Part shown: positions 29,852 to 37,036 of the stretch, in pieces
Position numbering within the stretch: the stretch's first letter is position 1
Layout of the letters: the number at the start of each line of letters is the position of its first letter
NCBI GenBank assembly: GCA_964590645.1
Contig: CAZPYJ010000011.1
Location: 45,199-109,198 of the forward strand
Direction of reading: 5' to 3'
DNA: 64,000 nucleotides
Source of the DNA: JAGNHN01 sp964590645
Lineage (GTDB): Bacteria; Bacteroidota; Bacteroidia; Bacteroidales; JAGNHN01
Notes under the pieces: generated by a model
The model's database searches: none
What the model saw: the letters and a program-made list of their open reading frames with translations, nothing else
What the model was told of the DNA's origin: nothing
Position numbers and translations under genes: made by a program

Positions 29852-31279
29852 ATGCATTACATCGACATCATTGTACTGAGTCTGTATTTTCTCATTATTC
29901 TATGGATCGGATTTTTTTATTTCAGGAAGAATAAAGATACCGAAGCTTATTATGTGGGTGACCGAAAAATGGGCAGCCTTCACATTGGCTTATCTGTGGT
30001 GGCTACCGATGTGGGGGGTGGTTTTTCGATCGGTCTGGGCGGTTTGGGTTTTATGATGGGCTTATCCGGATCCTGGATGCTTTTTACCGGGCTGATGGGA
30101 GCCTGGCTGAGCGCCACCTTGCTTATTCCCAAAATCTTTGACAAATCCCGGCTCGCAAAAATGCTCACCTTTCCCCAGTTGTTGGGGAGTTTCTACGACA
30201 AGCGCGTGGCCTTGCTGGCAGGCCTGATCTCCGGGATAGGCTACCTGGGCTTTACCAGCAGCCAGTTGTTGGCGGGCGCCAAGCTTGCCACGGCTACATT
30301 CCCGGTACTCAGTATAAGCGAAGGCTTGCTGATTATGGGGGTTATCGCGGTGGTTTACACAACTTTCGGTGGCCTGAAAGCAGTCATCTATACCGACACC
30401 TTTCAATGGGCGATTCTTATCCTTGGGTTGAGTCTGGTGGGCATTCCGGCGGGATACCTGGCCATAGGGGGGTGGGATGCAATGAGCACAATGCTGCCTG
30501 AACGCTTTCTCTCCTTAGGAAATATCAGCGCAGTGCAGGCCATCAACTGGGTGATCACGATTGTGCCCATCTGGTTTATCGGGATGACCTTGTATCAAAG
30601 GATTTATGCGTGCCGCGACCTGAAAACGGCCAAACGGGCCTGGTATCTTGCCGGCCTTTTTGAATATCCGGTAATGGCCTTTATGGGGGTCTTGCTGGGA
30701 TTGTTTGCCCGGGTTGGGGCCGAACAGGGTTTGTTTGAAGCTGTTGGCTACAGCAGCGCCGCAGGGATGGATCCGGAGCTGGGCCTGCCCCTGTTGCTGC
30801 GGAACGTACTTCCTATCGGAGTAATGGGATTGCTGCTGGCAGCCTATTTCTCGGCCATAATGTCCACCGCCGATTCCTGCCTTATGGCTGCCTCCGGAAA
30901 TGTTATTACGGATATTTTCGGCCTGACAGAAGGTCGTAAAGTGAGTCAAAAATCGCAGATGCGGGTTTCCCAGATCGTCACCCTTTTGCTGGGCAGTGCA
31001 GCCATCCTGCTGGCTTCCCAAATGCAGAATGTGCTGGAGCTGATGTTATACTCTTATGCTTTTATGGTTTCCGGACTTTTCATCCCGGTACTTGGATTTC
31101 TGTTCTACCGCACTCCGCCCAGAACCGCTGCATTCTGGTCGATGCTGCTGGGAGGGACGACGACACTTTCCCTCACAGCACTGCCCCAGGCTCTGCCCTG
31201 GGGACTGGATCCGATTTTCTTCGGCATTGTAATTGGCGGACTGACTTTCCTGCTGATCCGCACCTTTAAAAAAGGATGA
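29852..31279 (+). CDS. Sodium:solute symporter (SSS family)
   Basis: The 475 residues form about 13 transmembrane helices with the LeuT-like pattern of sodium/solute symporters. Diagnostic stretches are Asp-Thr-Glu-Ala-Tyr-Tyr-Val-Gly-Asp-Arg near residue 30, Val-Tyr-Thr-Thr-Phe-Gly-Gly-Leu-Lys-Ala-Val-Ile-Tyr-Thr-Asp near 170 and Ala-Ile-Met-Ser-Thr-Ala-Asp-Ser near 335, the last forming the sodium site. The substrate (sugar, amino acid, pantothenate or other) is not evident. It stands alone between divergent neighbours. Confidence 0.9.
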   Translation: MHYIDIIVLSLYFLIILWIGFFYFRKNKDTEAYYVGDRKMGSLHIGLSVVATDVGGGFSIGLGGLGFMMGLSGSWMLFTGLMGAWLSATLLIPKIFDKSRLAKMLTFPQLLGSFYDKRVALLAGLISGIGYLGFTSSQLLAGAKLATATFPVLSISEGLLIMGVIAVVYTTFGGLKAVIYTDTFQWAILILGLSLVGIPAGYLAIGGWDAMSTMLPERFLSLGNISAVQAINWVITIVPIWFIGMTLYQRIYACRDLKTAKRAWYLAGLFEYPVMAFMGVLLGLFARVGAEQGLFEAVGYSSAAGMDPELGLPLLLRNVLPIGVMGLLLAAYFSAIMSTADSCLMAASGNVITDIFGLTEGRKVSQKSQMRVSQIVTLLLGSAAILLASQMQNVLELMLYSYAFMVSGLFIPVLGFLFYRTPPRTAAFWSMLLGGTTTLSLTALPQALPWGLDPIFFGIVIGGLTFLLIRTFKKG

Positions 31280-31319
31280 TGGGAATGGCACAAAGCTTCC
31301 AGGTCCGGCGGAACGGAAG

Positions 31320-32147
31320 CTAAAGATCCAGTTTAAGCAAGCGGGATTTGATATCCCCCACCTCTTTTTGTAAGGCCTGTACACTGGCGCTCAGCATTTC
31401 ATTCTTTTGCCTGGGCTCGGGCATCTCATTGCTGATATAATGCACAAACTGCCATACCTCCCGGATGTCCTTCACAGGAAGCTGAAAGGGTTCATAGACA
31501 GGGTTCAGGGAGTGCATCACCAGGCAGCCATCCGTATCAATACGGTTTTCCGCTACTTTGAAGAGGATGCCATCATCCAGGGTGAGCACGATGTAGGGGT
31601 GCCTGTCGCGGATCGTCCGCCAGTCTTCCAGGTATGCACCCGTCACCCAGGCGCCATCAGGCACCGGCAGCATAGAATCACCGCGGATCTGGAAAGTGCG
31701 GTATTTTTTATTTCTGGAAAGAAATGGCAGATGAAAGGTAGGCAGCACCCGGATGAATTCCGGATCGGCGAAGCCCTGGCGGTAACCAGCCTGGGCCTTT
31801 TCCGGAACCAGCTCAATATTATCCTCATTCTCAGGTGATACAGTGGTGGCCAGCACCCGCAGGTGGGCACCGCTGATGTGCACATCGTATCCCCGCTCCA
31901 GCTGTTCCAGTTCGCGGATGCCCAGCAGGGTAAGATCCACCTTTATTAATGTATCAATGGCGACACCGAAAAAGGAAGAGAAGGCTACCAGGGCTTCCAT
32001 TCCGGGCTGTGCCACCCCATTCTCATAACCACTCAGGGTGGAACGCTTCATATCCAGCCGGCGGGCCACATCATCCTGTGTGAGCCGGCGACGCTTGCGC
32101 AACAAACGAATGTTGGAAGAAAAAAAATGAGAGACTTGTGCTGTCAT
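31320..32147 (-). CDS. XRE-family regulator with an S24 (LexA-like) peptidase domain
   Basis: The 275 residues comprise an N-terminal helix-turn-helix (about 10-65; Gln-Asp-Asp-Val-Ala-Arg-Arg-Leu-Asp) and a C-terminal S24 fold. A likely nucleophile lies in Arg-Gly-Asp-Ser-Met, a likely general-base lysine in Leu-Phe-Lys-Val-Ala, and the S24-type Ser-Leu-Asn-Pro-Val-Tyr-Glu-Pro follows. Such repressors cleave themselves during DNA damage. It is divergent from dinB, with a 17-base palindrome between them, so it probably represses dinB and the following dnaE-like gene. A short coiled coil ends the protein. Confidence 0.87.
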   Translation of the reverse strand: MTAQVSHFFSSNIRLLRKRRRLTQDDVARRLDMKRSTLSGYENGVAQPGMEALVAFSSFFGVAIDTLIKVDLTLLGIRELEQLERGYDVHISGAHLRVLATTVSPENEDNIELVPEKAQAGYRQGFADPEFIRVLPTFHLPFLSRNKKYRTFQIRGDSMLPVPDGAWVTGAYLEDWRTIRDRHPYIVLTLDDGILFKVAENRIDTDGCLVMHSLNPVYEPFQLPVKDIREVWQFVHYISNEMPEPRQKNEMLSASVQALQKEVGDIKSRLLKLDL

Positions 32148-32179
32148 TCCGAATTATGATTATATTATCGTCACAAAAA

Positions 32180-32196
32180 TGATTAATTTTTAATCA
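32180..32196. promoter_or_regulatory. Candidate operator between the XRE-S24 gene and dinB
   Basis: A perfect 7-bp inverted repeat TGATTAA/TTAATCA with a three-base spacer, centred in the 70-base divergent intergenic region. Its place and symmetry suit a dimeric helix-turn-helix repressor controlling both directions. Confidence 0.5.
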
Positions 32197-32217
32197 AAAA
32201 ACAAATTTATCTTACAA

Positions 32218-33378
32218 ATGGAGCAGCGACAAATTGTACATCTGGATATGGACACCTTTTTTGTTTCGGTGGAAAGGCTGAGGGATTCGCGCCTGAAAGG
32301 ACGTCCGGTGATCATCGGGGGCTTGTCGGATCGAGGTGTCGTTGCCAGTTGCAGTTATGAAGCCCGTATGTATGGGGTTCGTTCTGCGATGCCGGCAAAA
32401 ATGGCCCGCTATCTCTGTCCTGATGCCATTTTTCTGCGGGGAGATATGGAGTTGTATTCCCGGCAATCGGATTTGGTGACCGCCATTATTGCGGAGAAAG
32501 CTCCGGTATATGAGAAGGCCTCTATTGACGAGCACTACCTGGATATCAGCGGGATGGATCGTTTTCACGGTTGTCTGAAGTGGACCCGGGAGTTGCGGCA
32601 GGAGATTATGCATCAGAGCGGCCTTCCCATTTCCTTCGGCTTGTCGGTGAACAAAACCGTAGCCAAGATCGCCACGGGGGAAGCCAAGCCCAATGGGGAG
32701 CTGGAGGTCGTTCCACACTACGTCCCCGGTTTTCTCTCCCCGCTGTCCATCCGGAAAATCCCGATGGTTGGCGAAAAAACTTTCCACCGCCTGCGGATGA
32801 TGGGCATCGCCACCATAGGGAACCTTCAGGGCATCCCCCCTGAGATGATGGAACGGGTGCTGGGTATGAACGGCCTGATTATATGGAAGAAAGCACAAGG
32901 CATAGACCCCAGCCCGGTCATTGCCTACAGCAGCCGCAAGTCGATCAGCAAGGAAAACACTTTCTCAGAAGATATCAGCGATATGGAAGTACTGCGGGCT
33001 GTGCTGAGCAGGATGACGGAAAAACTCGCCTTCCAACTCCGCAATGAAGAAAAACTGACCGCCTGCGTGAGCGTCAAGATTCGTTATGCGAATTTCGACA
33101 CGCACAGCCGCCAGCAACGCATTCCCTATACCGCCTTCGACCACGTCCTCAAACCCATCGCCCACCACCTCTTCGAACAACTCTATCAGCGAAGGATGCG
33201 CCTGCGCCTGATCGGCCTGCGATTCAGCCACCTGGTAAACGGCCTGCAACAGATCCGGATGTTTGAAGACACCCCTGAGCAGATCAGGCTGTACCAGGCG
33301 ATGGATCACCTCAGGCGGAGGTTTGGAAAAGACGCGGTGCAGACAGCGGTGGCGGTGGCGGTGGGCAGTGAACAGTGA
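32218..33378 (+). CDS. dinB: Y-family DNA polymerase IV (DinB)
   Basis: This 386-residue translesion polymerase has catalytic Asp10 (His-Leu-Asp-Met-Asp), the steric-gate region Thr-Phe-Phe (14-15) and Asp104-Glu105 in Ser-Ile-Asp-Glu-His-Tyr, where His106 replaces the usual Ala. Helix-hairpin-helix and little-finger domains follow. It is catalytically complete, unlike ImuB proteins. The end (Val-Gly-Ser-Glu-Gln-stop) is read from the first units of a heptamer array. It is divergent from the S24 regulator and precedes the DnaE-like gene, as in SOS mutagenesis cassettes. Confidence 0.93.
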   Translation: MEQRQIVHLDMDTFFVSVERLRDSRLKGRPVIIGGLSDRGVVASCSYEARMYGVRSAMPAKMARYLCPDAIFLRGDMELYSRQSDLVTAIIAEKAPVYEKASIDEHYLDISGMDRFHGCLKWTRELRQEIMHQSGLPISFGLSVNKTVAKIATGEAKPNGELEVVPHYVPGFLSPLSIRKIPMVGEKTFHRLRMMGIATIGNLQGIPPEMMERVLGMNGLIIWKKAQGIDPSPVIAYSSRKSISKENTFSEDISDMEVLRAVLSRMTEKLAFQLRNEEKLTACVSVKIRYANFDTHSRQQRIPYTAFDHVLKPIAHHLFEQLYQRRMRLRLIGLRFSHLVNGLQQIRMFEDTPEQIRLYQAMDHLRRRFGKDAVQTAVAVAVGSEQ

Positions 33379-33469
33379 TCAGTGATCAGTGATCAGTGAT
33401 CACTGAACAGTGGGCAGTGGGCAGTGGGCAGTGGGCAGTGGGCAGTGGGCAGTGGGCAGTGGGCAGTGG
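33363..33469. repeat. Heptamer tandem array, CAGT on plus strand (left of gap)
   Basis: Units of seven bases ending in CAGT: GGGCAGT, GAACAGT and GATCAGT. The array supplies the dinB stop codon and runs into the assembly gap, so its true length is unknown. Confidence 0.95.
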
Positions 33470-33569
33470 NNNNNNNNNNNNNNNNNNNNNNNNNNNNNNN
33501 NNNNNNNNNNNNNNNNNNNNNNNNNNNNNNNNNNNNNNNNNNNNNNNNNNNNNNNNNNNNNNNNNNNNN
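33470..33569. other. Assembly gap (100 N)
   Basis: Exactly 100 undetermined bases, a conventional placeholder for a gap of unknown size. It lies inside the heptamer array, which probably collapsed during assembly. Confidence 0.99.
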
Positions 33570-33676
33570 GCAGTGAACAGTGGGCAGTGGGCAGTGGGCA
33601 GTGGGCAGTGAACAGTGGGCAGTGGGCAGTGATCAATGAACAGTGAACAGTGAACAGTGATCAGTGATCAGTGAAC
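33570..33676. repeat. Heptamer tandem array, CAGT on plus strand (right of gap)
   Basis: A continuation of the NNNCAGT units after the gap, mixing GGGCAGT, GAACAGT, GATCAGT and one GATCAAT. Confidence 0.95.
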
Positions 33677-34023
33677 ACAAACACTAAACACTAAACACTA
33701 ACCACTGAACACTAACCACTGTTCACTAACCACTGAACACTAACCACTGAACACTAACCACTTAACACTGAACACTGAACACTAACCACTGAACACTGAC
33801 AACTGAACACTGAACACTGACAACTGAACACTGAACACTAACCACTGAACACTGACAACTGAACACTAACCACTGAACACTGACAACTGAACACTGAACA
33901 CTGACAACTGAACACTGAACACTAACCACTGAACACTGACAACTGAACACCTGCCTATCGGCAGGCAAGCTGAACACTGACAACTGAACACTGAACACTG
34001 ACCACTGAACACTGACCACTGAA
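33677..34023. repeat. Heptamer tandem array, inverted orientation
   Basis: About 50 units such as CACTGAA, CACTAAC and AACTGAC. The CAGT core is now on the minus strand, so this half is inverted relative to 33363-33676. A CCTGCC…GGCAGG hairpin interrupts it near 33951-33966. It ends at the dnaE-like start codon, leaving no other upstream region. Confidence 0.95.
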
Positions 34024-34024
34024 A

Positions 34025-37006
34025 ATGTTTTACTACGCAAAATCATATTACAGCCTGCGGTATGGGACGCTATCGCCGGAGCAGCTGGCCGCAGCGGCGG
34101 CAGATCGTGGAATCCGCAAACTGGCGCTGACGGACATCAATAATACCAGCGGTTTCTTCGACTTCTACCGTGCCTGCCAGAAGGAAGGGATTGAAGCTAT
34201 TCCAGGCATCGCTTTCCACAGCGGGGCGTGCCACCTCTTCACCGGCATCGCCCGCAATCCGGAGGGCCTGAAGCAATTGCACATCCTTCTCAGCCGCCAC
34301 AATATTGAGAGGTCGGCCCTGCAAGCCAACCCGGAGATGCTCCCCGACTGCTTACTGCTCTACCCTCCCGAACGGGTTCCGGATCGGAACCTGGCCGCCA
34401 ACGAATTTATGGCGGTCCCGCCTTCCTGGAGCCACCGCCTGCTGACGCACCCGGCACGAGAGAAAATAAAACATTCAGTGGTGTACCAGGGCTTCAGCTT
34501 TGCCGGGCGCAGCGACCTGGAGTTACATCGCCACCTGCGGGCCATCGGAACCAACAAACTGCTCAGTCAATTACCCCCTGAAGAAGTAGCCGGAGAAGAT
34601 GAATACCTCCTGCCGGAGCAGGAAATCATCTCACGTTTCCGAAGCTTTCCCGACATACTGAAGAACAGCGCATTCCTGTCGCAGGAATGCCATTACCACT
34701 TTGATTTCGAAAAGATAAAGAACAAGGAAAGCTATACCGGCAGCCGCTACGACGACCGGCTGCTGCTGGAGAAGCTGGTGTCGGACGGACTAAGTTATCG
34801 CTATGGAAGTCAAAACAAGGAGGCCGCCGATCGCATAAAAAACGAGCTGCATATCATCGATAAAATGGGTTTCTCCGCTTACTTCCTGATTACCTGGGAC
34901 ATCATCCGCTATTCAATGTCGCGGGGCTTCTACCACGTCGGCAGGGGAAGCGGTGCCAACAGCCTGGTGGCTTATTGCCTCAAGATCACCGATGTGGATC
35001 CTATTGAGCTTAACCTTTACTTCGAACGCTTCATTAATCCCAAGAGATCCAGCCCCCCGGATTTTGACATTGATTATTCCTGGAAAGACCGCGATGAGGT
35101 ACATCAGTATATTTTCCGACGCTACGGACGGGAACATACTGCTTTGCTGGGTGCAATGTCCACCTTTAAAGGAAAATCCATCCTCCGGGAGCTGGGCAAA
35201 GTGTATGGCCTGCCCAAAAACGAGATCGACCGCCTGGTGGAGGATCCTTTGAATCCTCGTTACCAGGATGCGATCACCCGCGAAATGCTGCGCATCGGGA
35301 AGAAGATGGCCAACTTCCCCAATATCCGCAGCATCCACGCCGGAGGAGTCCTTATCTCAGAAGAACCTATTTATGCCTATAGCGCCCTCGACCTTCCTCC
35401 CAAAGGCTTTCCCACCACCCAATGGGATATGTATGTGGCAGAAGACATTGGTTTTGAAAAACTCGACATTCTGAGCCAGCGGGGAATCGGCCATATCCGC
35501 GAAGCAGCAGACATCATCCTTGAAAACCGGGGAATCAATGTAGATGTGCACCAGGTGAACCTCTTTAAGAAAGACCCGAAAACCCTGCAACAACTCCGCA
35601 CAGGCGAAACCAACGGATGCTTTTATATTGAAAGTCCGGCGATGCGCGGACTGCTCAAAAAGCTCGAATGCAGCGACTACATCACCCTGGTGGCGGCCAG
35701 CTCCATTATACGGCCCGGGGTGGCCCGCTCAGGAATGATGAAAGAATATATCCGGCGCTTTCATCATCCAAACGACTTCCAATACATCCATCCGGTGATG
35801 GAGGCACAGCTCAAAGAAACCTACGGGGTGATGGTCTATCAGGAAGATGTACTGAAGGTATGCCATCACTTTGCCGGCCTCGACCTGGCCGATGCCGATG
35901 TGCTGCGCCGGGCGATGAGTGGGAAATACCGCTCACGGACAGAATTTCAGCGCATTGTGGACAAGTTTTTTCAGAATTGTCGCCAGGCAGGCTATCCGGA
36001 AGAAATCACCAAAGAAGTATGGCGACAGATCGAATCCTTCGCCGGATACTCCTTTTCAAAGGCCCACTCGGCTTCCTATGCCGTGGAGAGTTTTCAAAGC
36101 CTCTACCTGAAGGCTCATTACCCCCTGGAGTTTATGGTGGCGGTGATCAACAACTTCGGGGGCTTTTTCCCGGTATGGGTCTATCTGAATGAAGCCCGCC
36201 GCAACGGAGCCATCATCGAACTGCCTTCTGTCAACCACAGCCGTTACACCAGCCGTATCTCCGGAAAAGTAATATGGATGGGCTTTGTCCATATCAAAGG
36301 ACTGGAGTCCGGGCTGGCAAAGCGTATAGTGACGGAAAAAGATGCCCACGGCGACTACCAGAGCCTGGAGGATTTCATCCATCGCCTCCAGCCGGGAGCT
36401 GAACAGCTGATGTTGCTGATCCGTGCCAATGCATTCCGGTTTACCGGTGAATCGCGGCAGGCACTGATGTGGAAATCCTGTATGCTGGTCAATCCCGAAA
36501 AAAAACCGTCCACCCCTCCTCCCCTCTTTCACCCTCCCTTCCGCCAGTTCAAACTGCCCGAGCTGGAATACAGCCCCATCGAAGCTGCCTACGATGAGAT
36601 CGCACTGTTTGGGTTCGCCGTCAGCATCCCGGCTTTCGAAATGCTGAAAATCCGCTGGAGAGGCGACATCACCGCCCGGCAGATGAAGGATTACGTGGGA
36701 AGAGAAGTCAGAATGCTCGGCCACCTGGTGACCATCAAATATGTGCGTACTGTCAACAATGAGATAATGAACTTTGCAGCCTTCCTGGATGCGGAAGGAA
36801 ATTTCTTCGACAGTGTTCATTTCCCTCCCAGCCTCCGGAAAAATCCTTTTCGCGGACAAGGCATTTATGCCCTGAAAGGAAAAGTGTTTGAGGAGTTTGG
36901 ATTCCCGGGGCTGGAGGTTAGCAGGATGGAGAAAATGCCTATGCATCCTGATCCCCGCTATGAAGAAAACGTCCGGCCGGCAAACCTGCCAGCTCCGACA
37001 AGCTAA
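34025..37006 (+). CDS. DnaE-like (error-prone type) DNA polymerase III alpha subunit
   Basis: This C-family polymerase of 993 residues is shorter than replicative DnaE (about 1160). The palm is intact: Gly-Arg-Gly-Ser-Gly-Ala at 306-311 and catalytic Pro-Asp-Phe-Asp-Ile-Asp at 345-350. The N-terminal PHP domain has lost its metal ligands: the usual His-x-His start reads Ala-Lys-Ser-Tyr-Tyr-Ser, and Thr-Asp-His became Thr-Asp-Ile. Together with its size and dinB neighbour, this points to a DnaE2-like translesion role rather than chromosome replication. A helix-hairpin-helix and OB-fold tail follow. An ATG abuts the repeat array. Confidence 0.88.
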   Translation: MFYYAKSYYSLRYGTLSPEQLAAAAADRGIRKLALTDINNTSGFFDFYRACQKEGIEAIPGIAFHSGACHLFTGIARNPEGLKQLHILLSRHNIERSALQANPEMLPDCLLLYPPERVPDRNLAANEFMAVPPSWSHRLLTHPAREKIKHSVVYQGFSFAGRSDLELHRHLRAIGTNKLLSQLPPEEVAGEDEYLLPEQEIISRFRSFPDILKNSAFLSQECHYHFDFEKIKNKESYTGSRYDDRLLLEKLVSDGLSYRYGSQNKEAADRIKNELHIIDKMGFSAYFLITWDIIRYSMSRGFYHVGRGSGANSLVAYCLKITDVDPIELNLYFERFINPKRSSPPDFDIDYSWKDRDEVHQYIFRRYGREHTALLGAMSTFKGKSILRELGKVYGLPKNEIDRLVEDPLNPRYQDAITREMLRIGKKMANFPNIRSIHAGGVLISEEPIYAYSALDLPPKGFPTTQWDMYVAEDIGFEKLDILSQRGIGHIREAADIILENRGINVDVHQVNLFKKDPKTLQQLRTGETNGCFYIESPAMRGLLKKLECSDYITLVAASSIIRPGVARSGMMKEYIRRFHHPNDFQYIHPVMEAQLKETYGVMVYQEDVLKVCHHFAGLDLADADVLRRAMSGKYRSRTEFQRIVDKFFQNCRQAGYPEEITKEVWRQIESFAGYSFSKAHSASYAVESFQSLYLKAHYPLEFMVAVINNFGGFFPVWVYLNEARRNGAIIELPSVNHSRYTSRISGKVIWMGFVHIKGLESGLAKRIVTEKDAHGDYQSLEDFIHRLQPGAEQLMLLIRANAFRFTGESRQALMWKSCMLVNPEKKPSTPPPLFHPPFRQFKLPELEYSPIEAAYDEIALFGFAVSIPAFEMLKIRWRGDITARQMKDYVGREVRMLGHLVTIKYVRTVNNEIMNFAAFLDAEGNFFDSVHFPPSLRKNPFRGQGIYALKGKVFEEFGFPGLEVSRMEKMPMHPDPRYEENVRPANLPAPTS

Positions 37007-37011
37007 AACGC

Positions 37012-37019
37012 TACCTTTG
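37012..37019 (+). promoter_or_regulatory. TAnnTTTG-type -7 box before the TonB receptor gene
   Basis: TACCTTTG lies 17 bases before the ATG. No good TTTG -33 box was seen at the expected spacing, so this is a tentative promoter. Confidence 0.4.
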
Positions 37020-37036
37020 CCGCAAAGCAAGCGCTT

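Noticed and set aside
32218..33378. ImuB (inactive Y-family accessory protein)
   Set aside because: All three catalytic acidic residues are present, so it is an active-type DinB.
33470..33569. Run of 100 N as a biological feature
   Set aside because: Exactly 100 N is a conventional assembly placeholder within a collapsed repeat.
33396..34046. Open frames through the heptamer arrays encoding repetitive peptides
   Set aside because: They are open on both strands only because a seven-base unit repeats in all frames, and they cross the assembly gap. Nothing suggests translation beyond the dinB tail.
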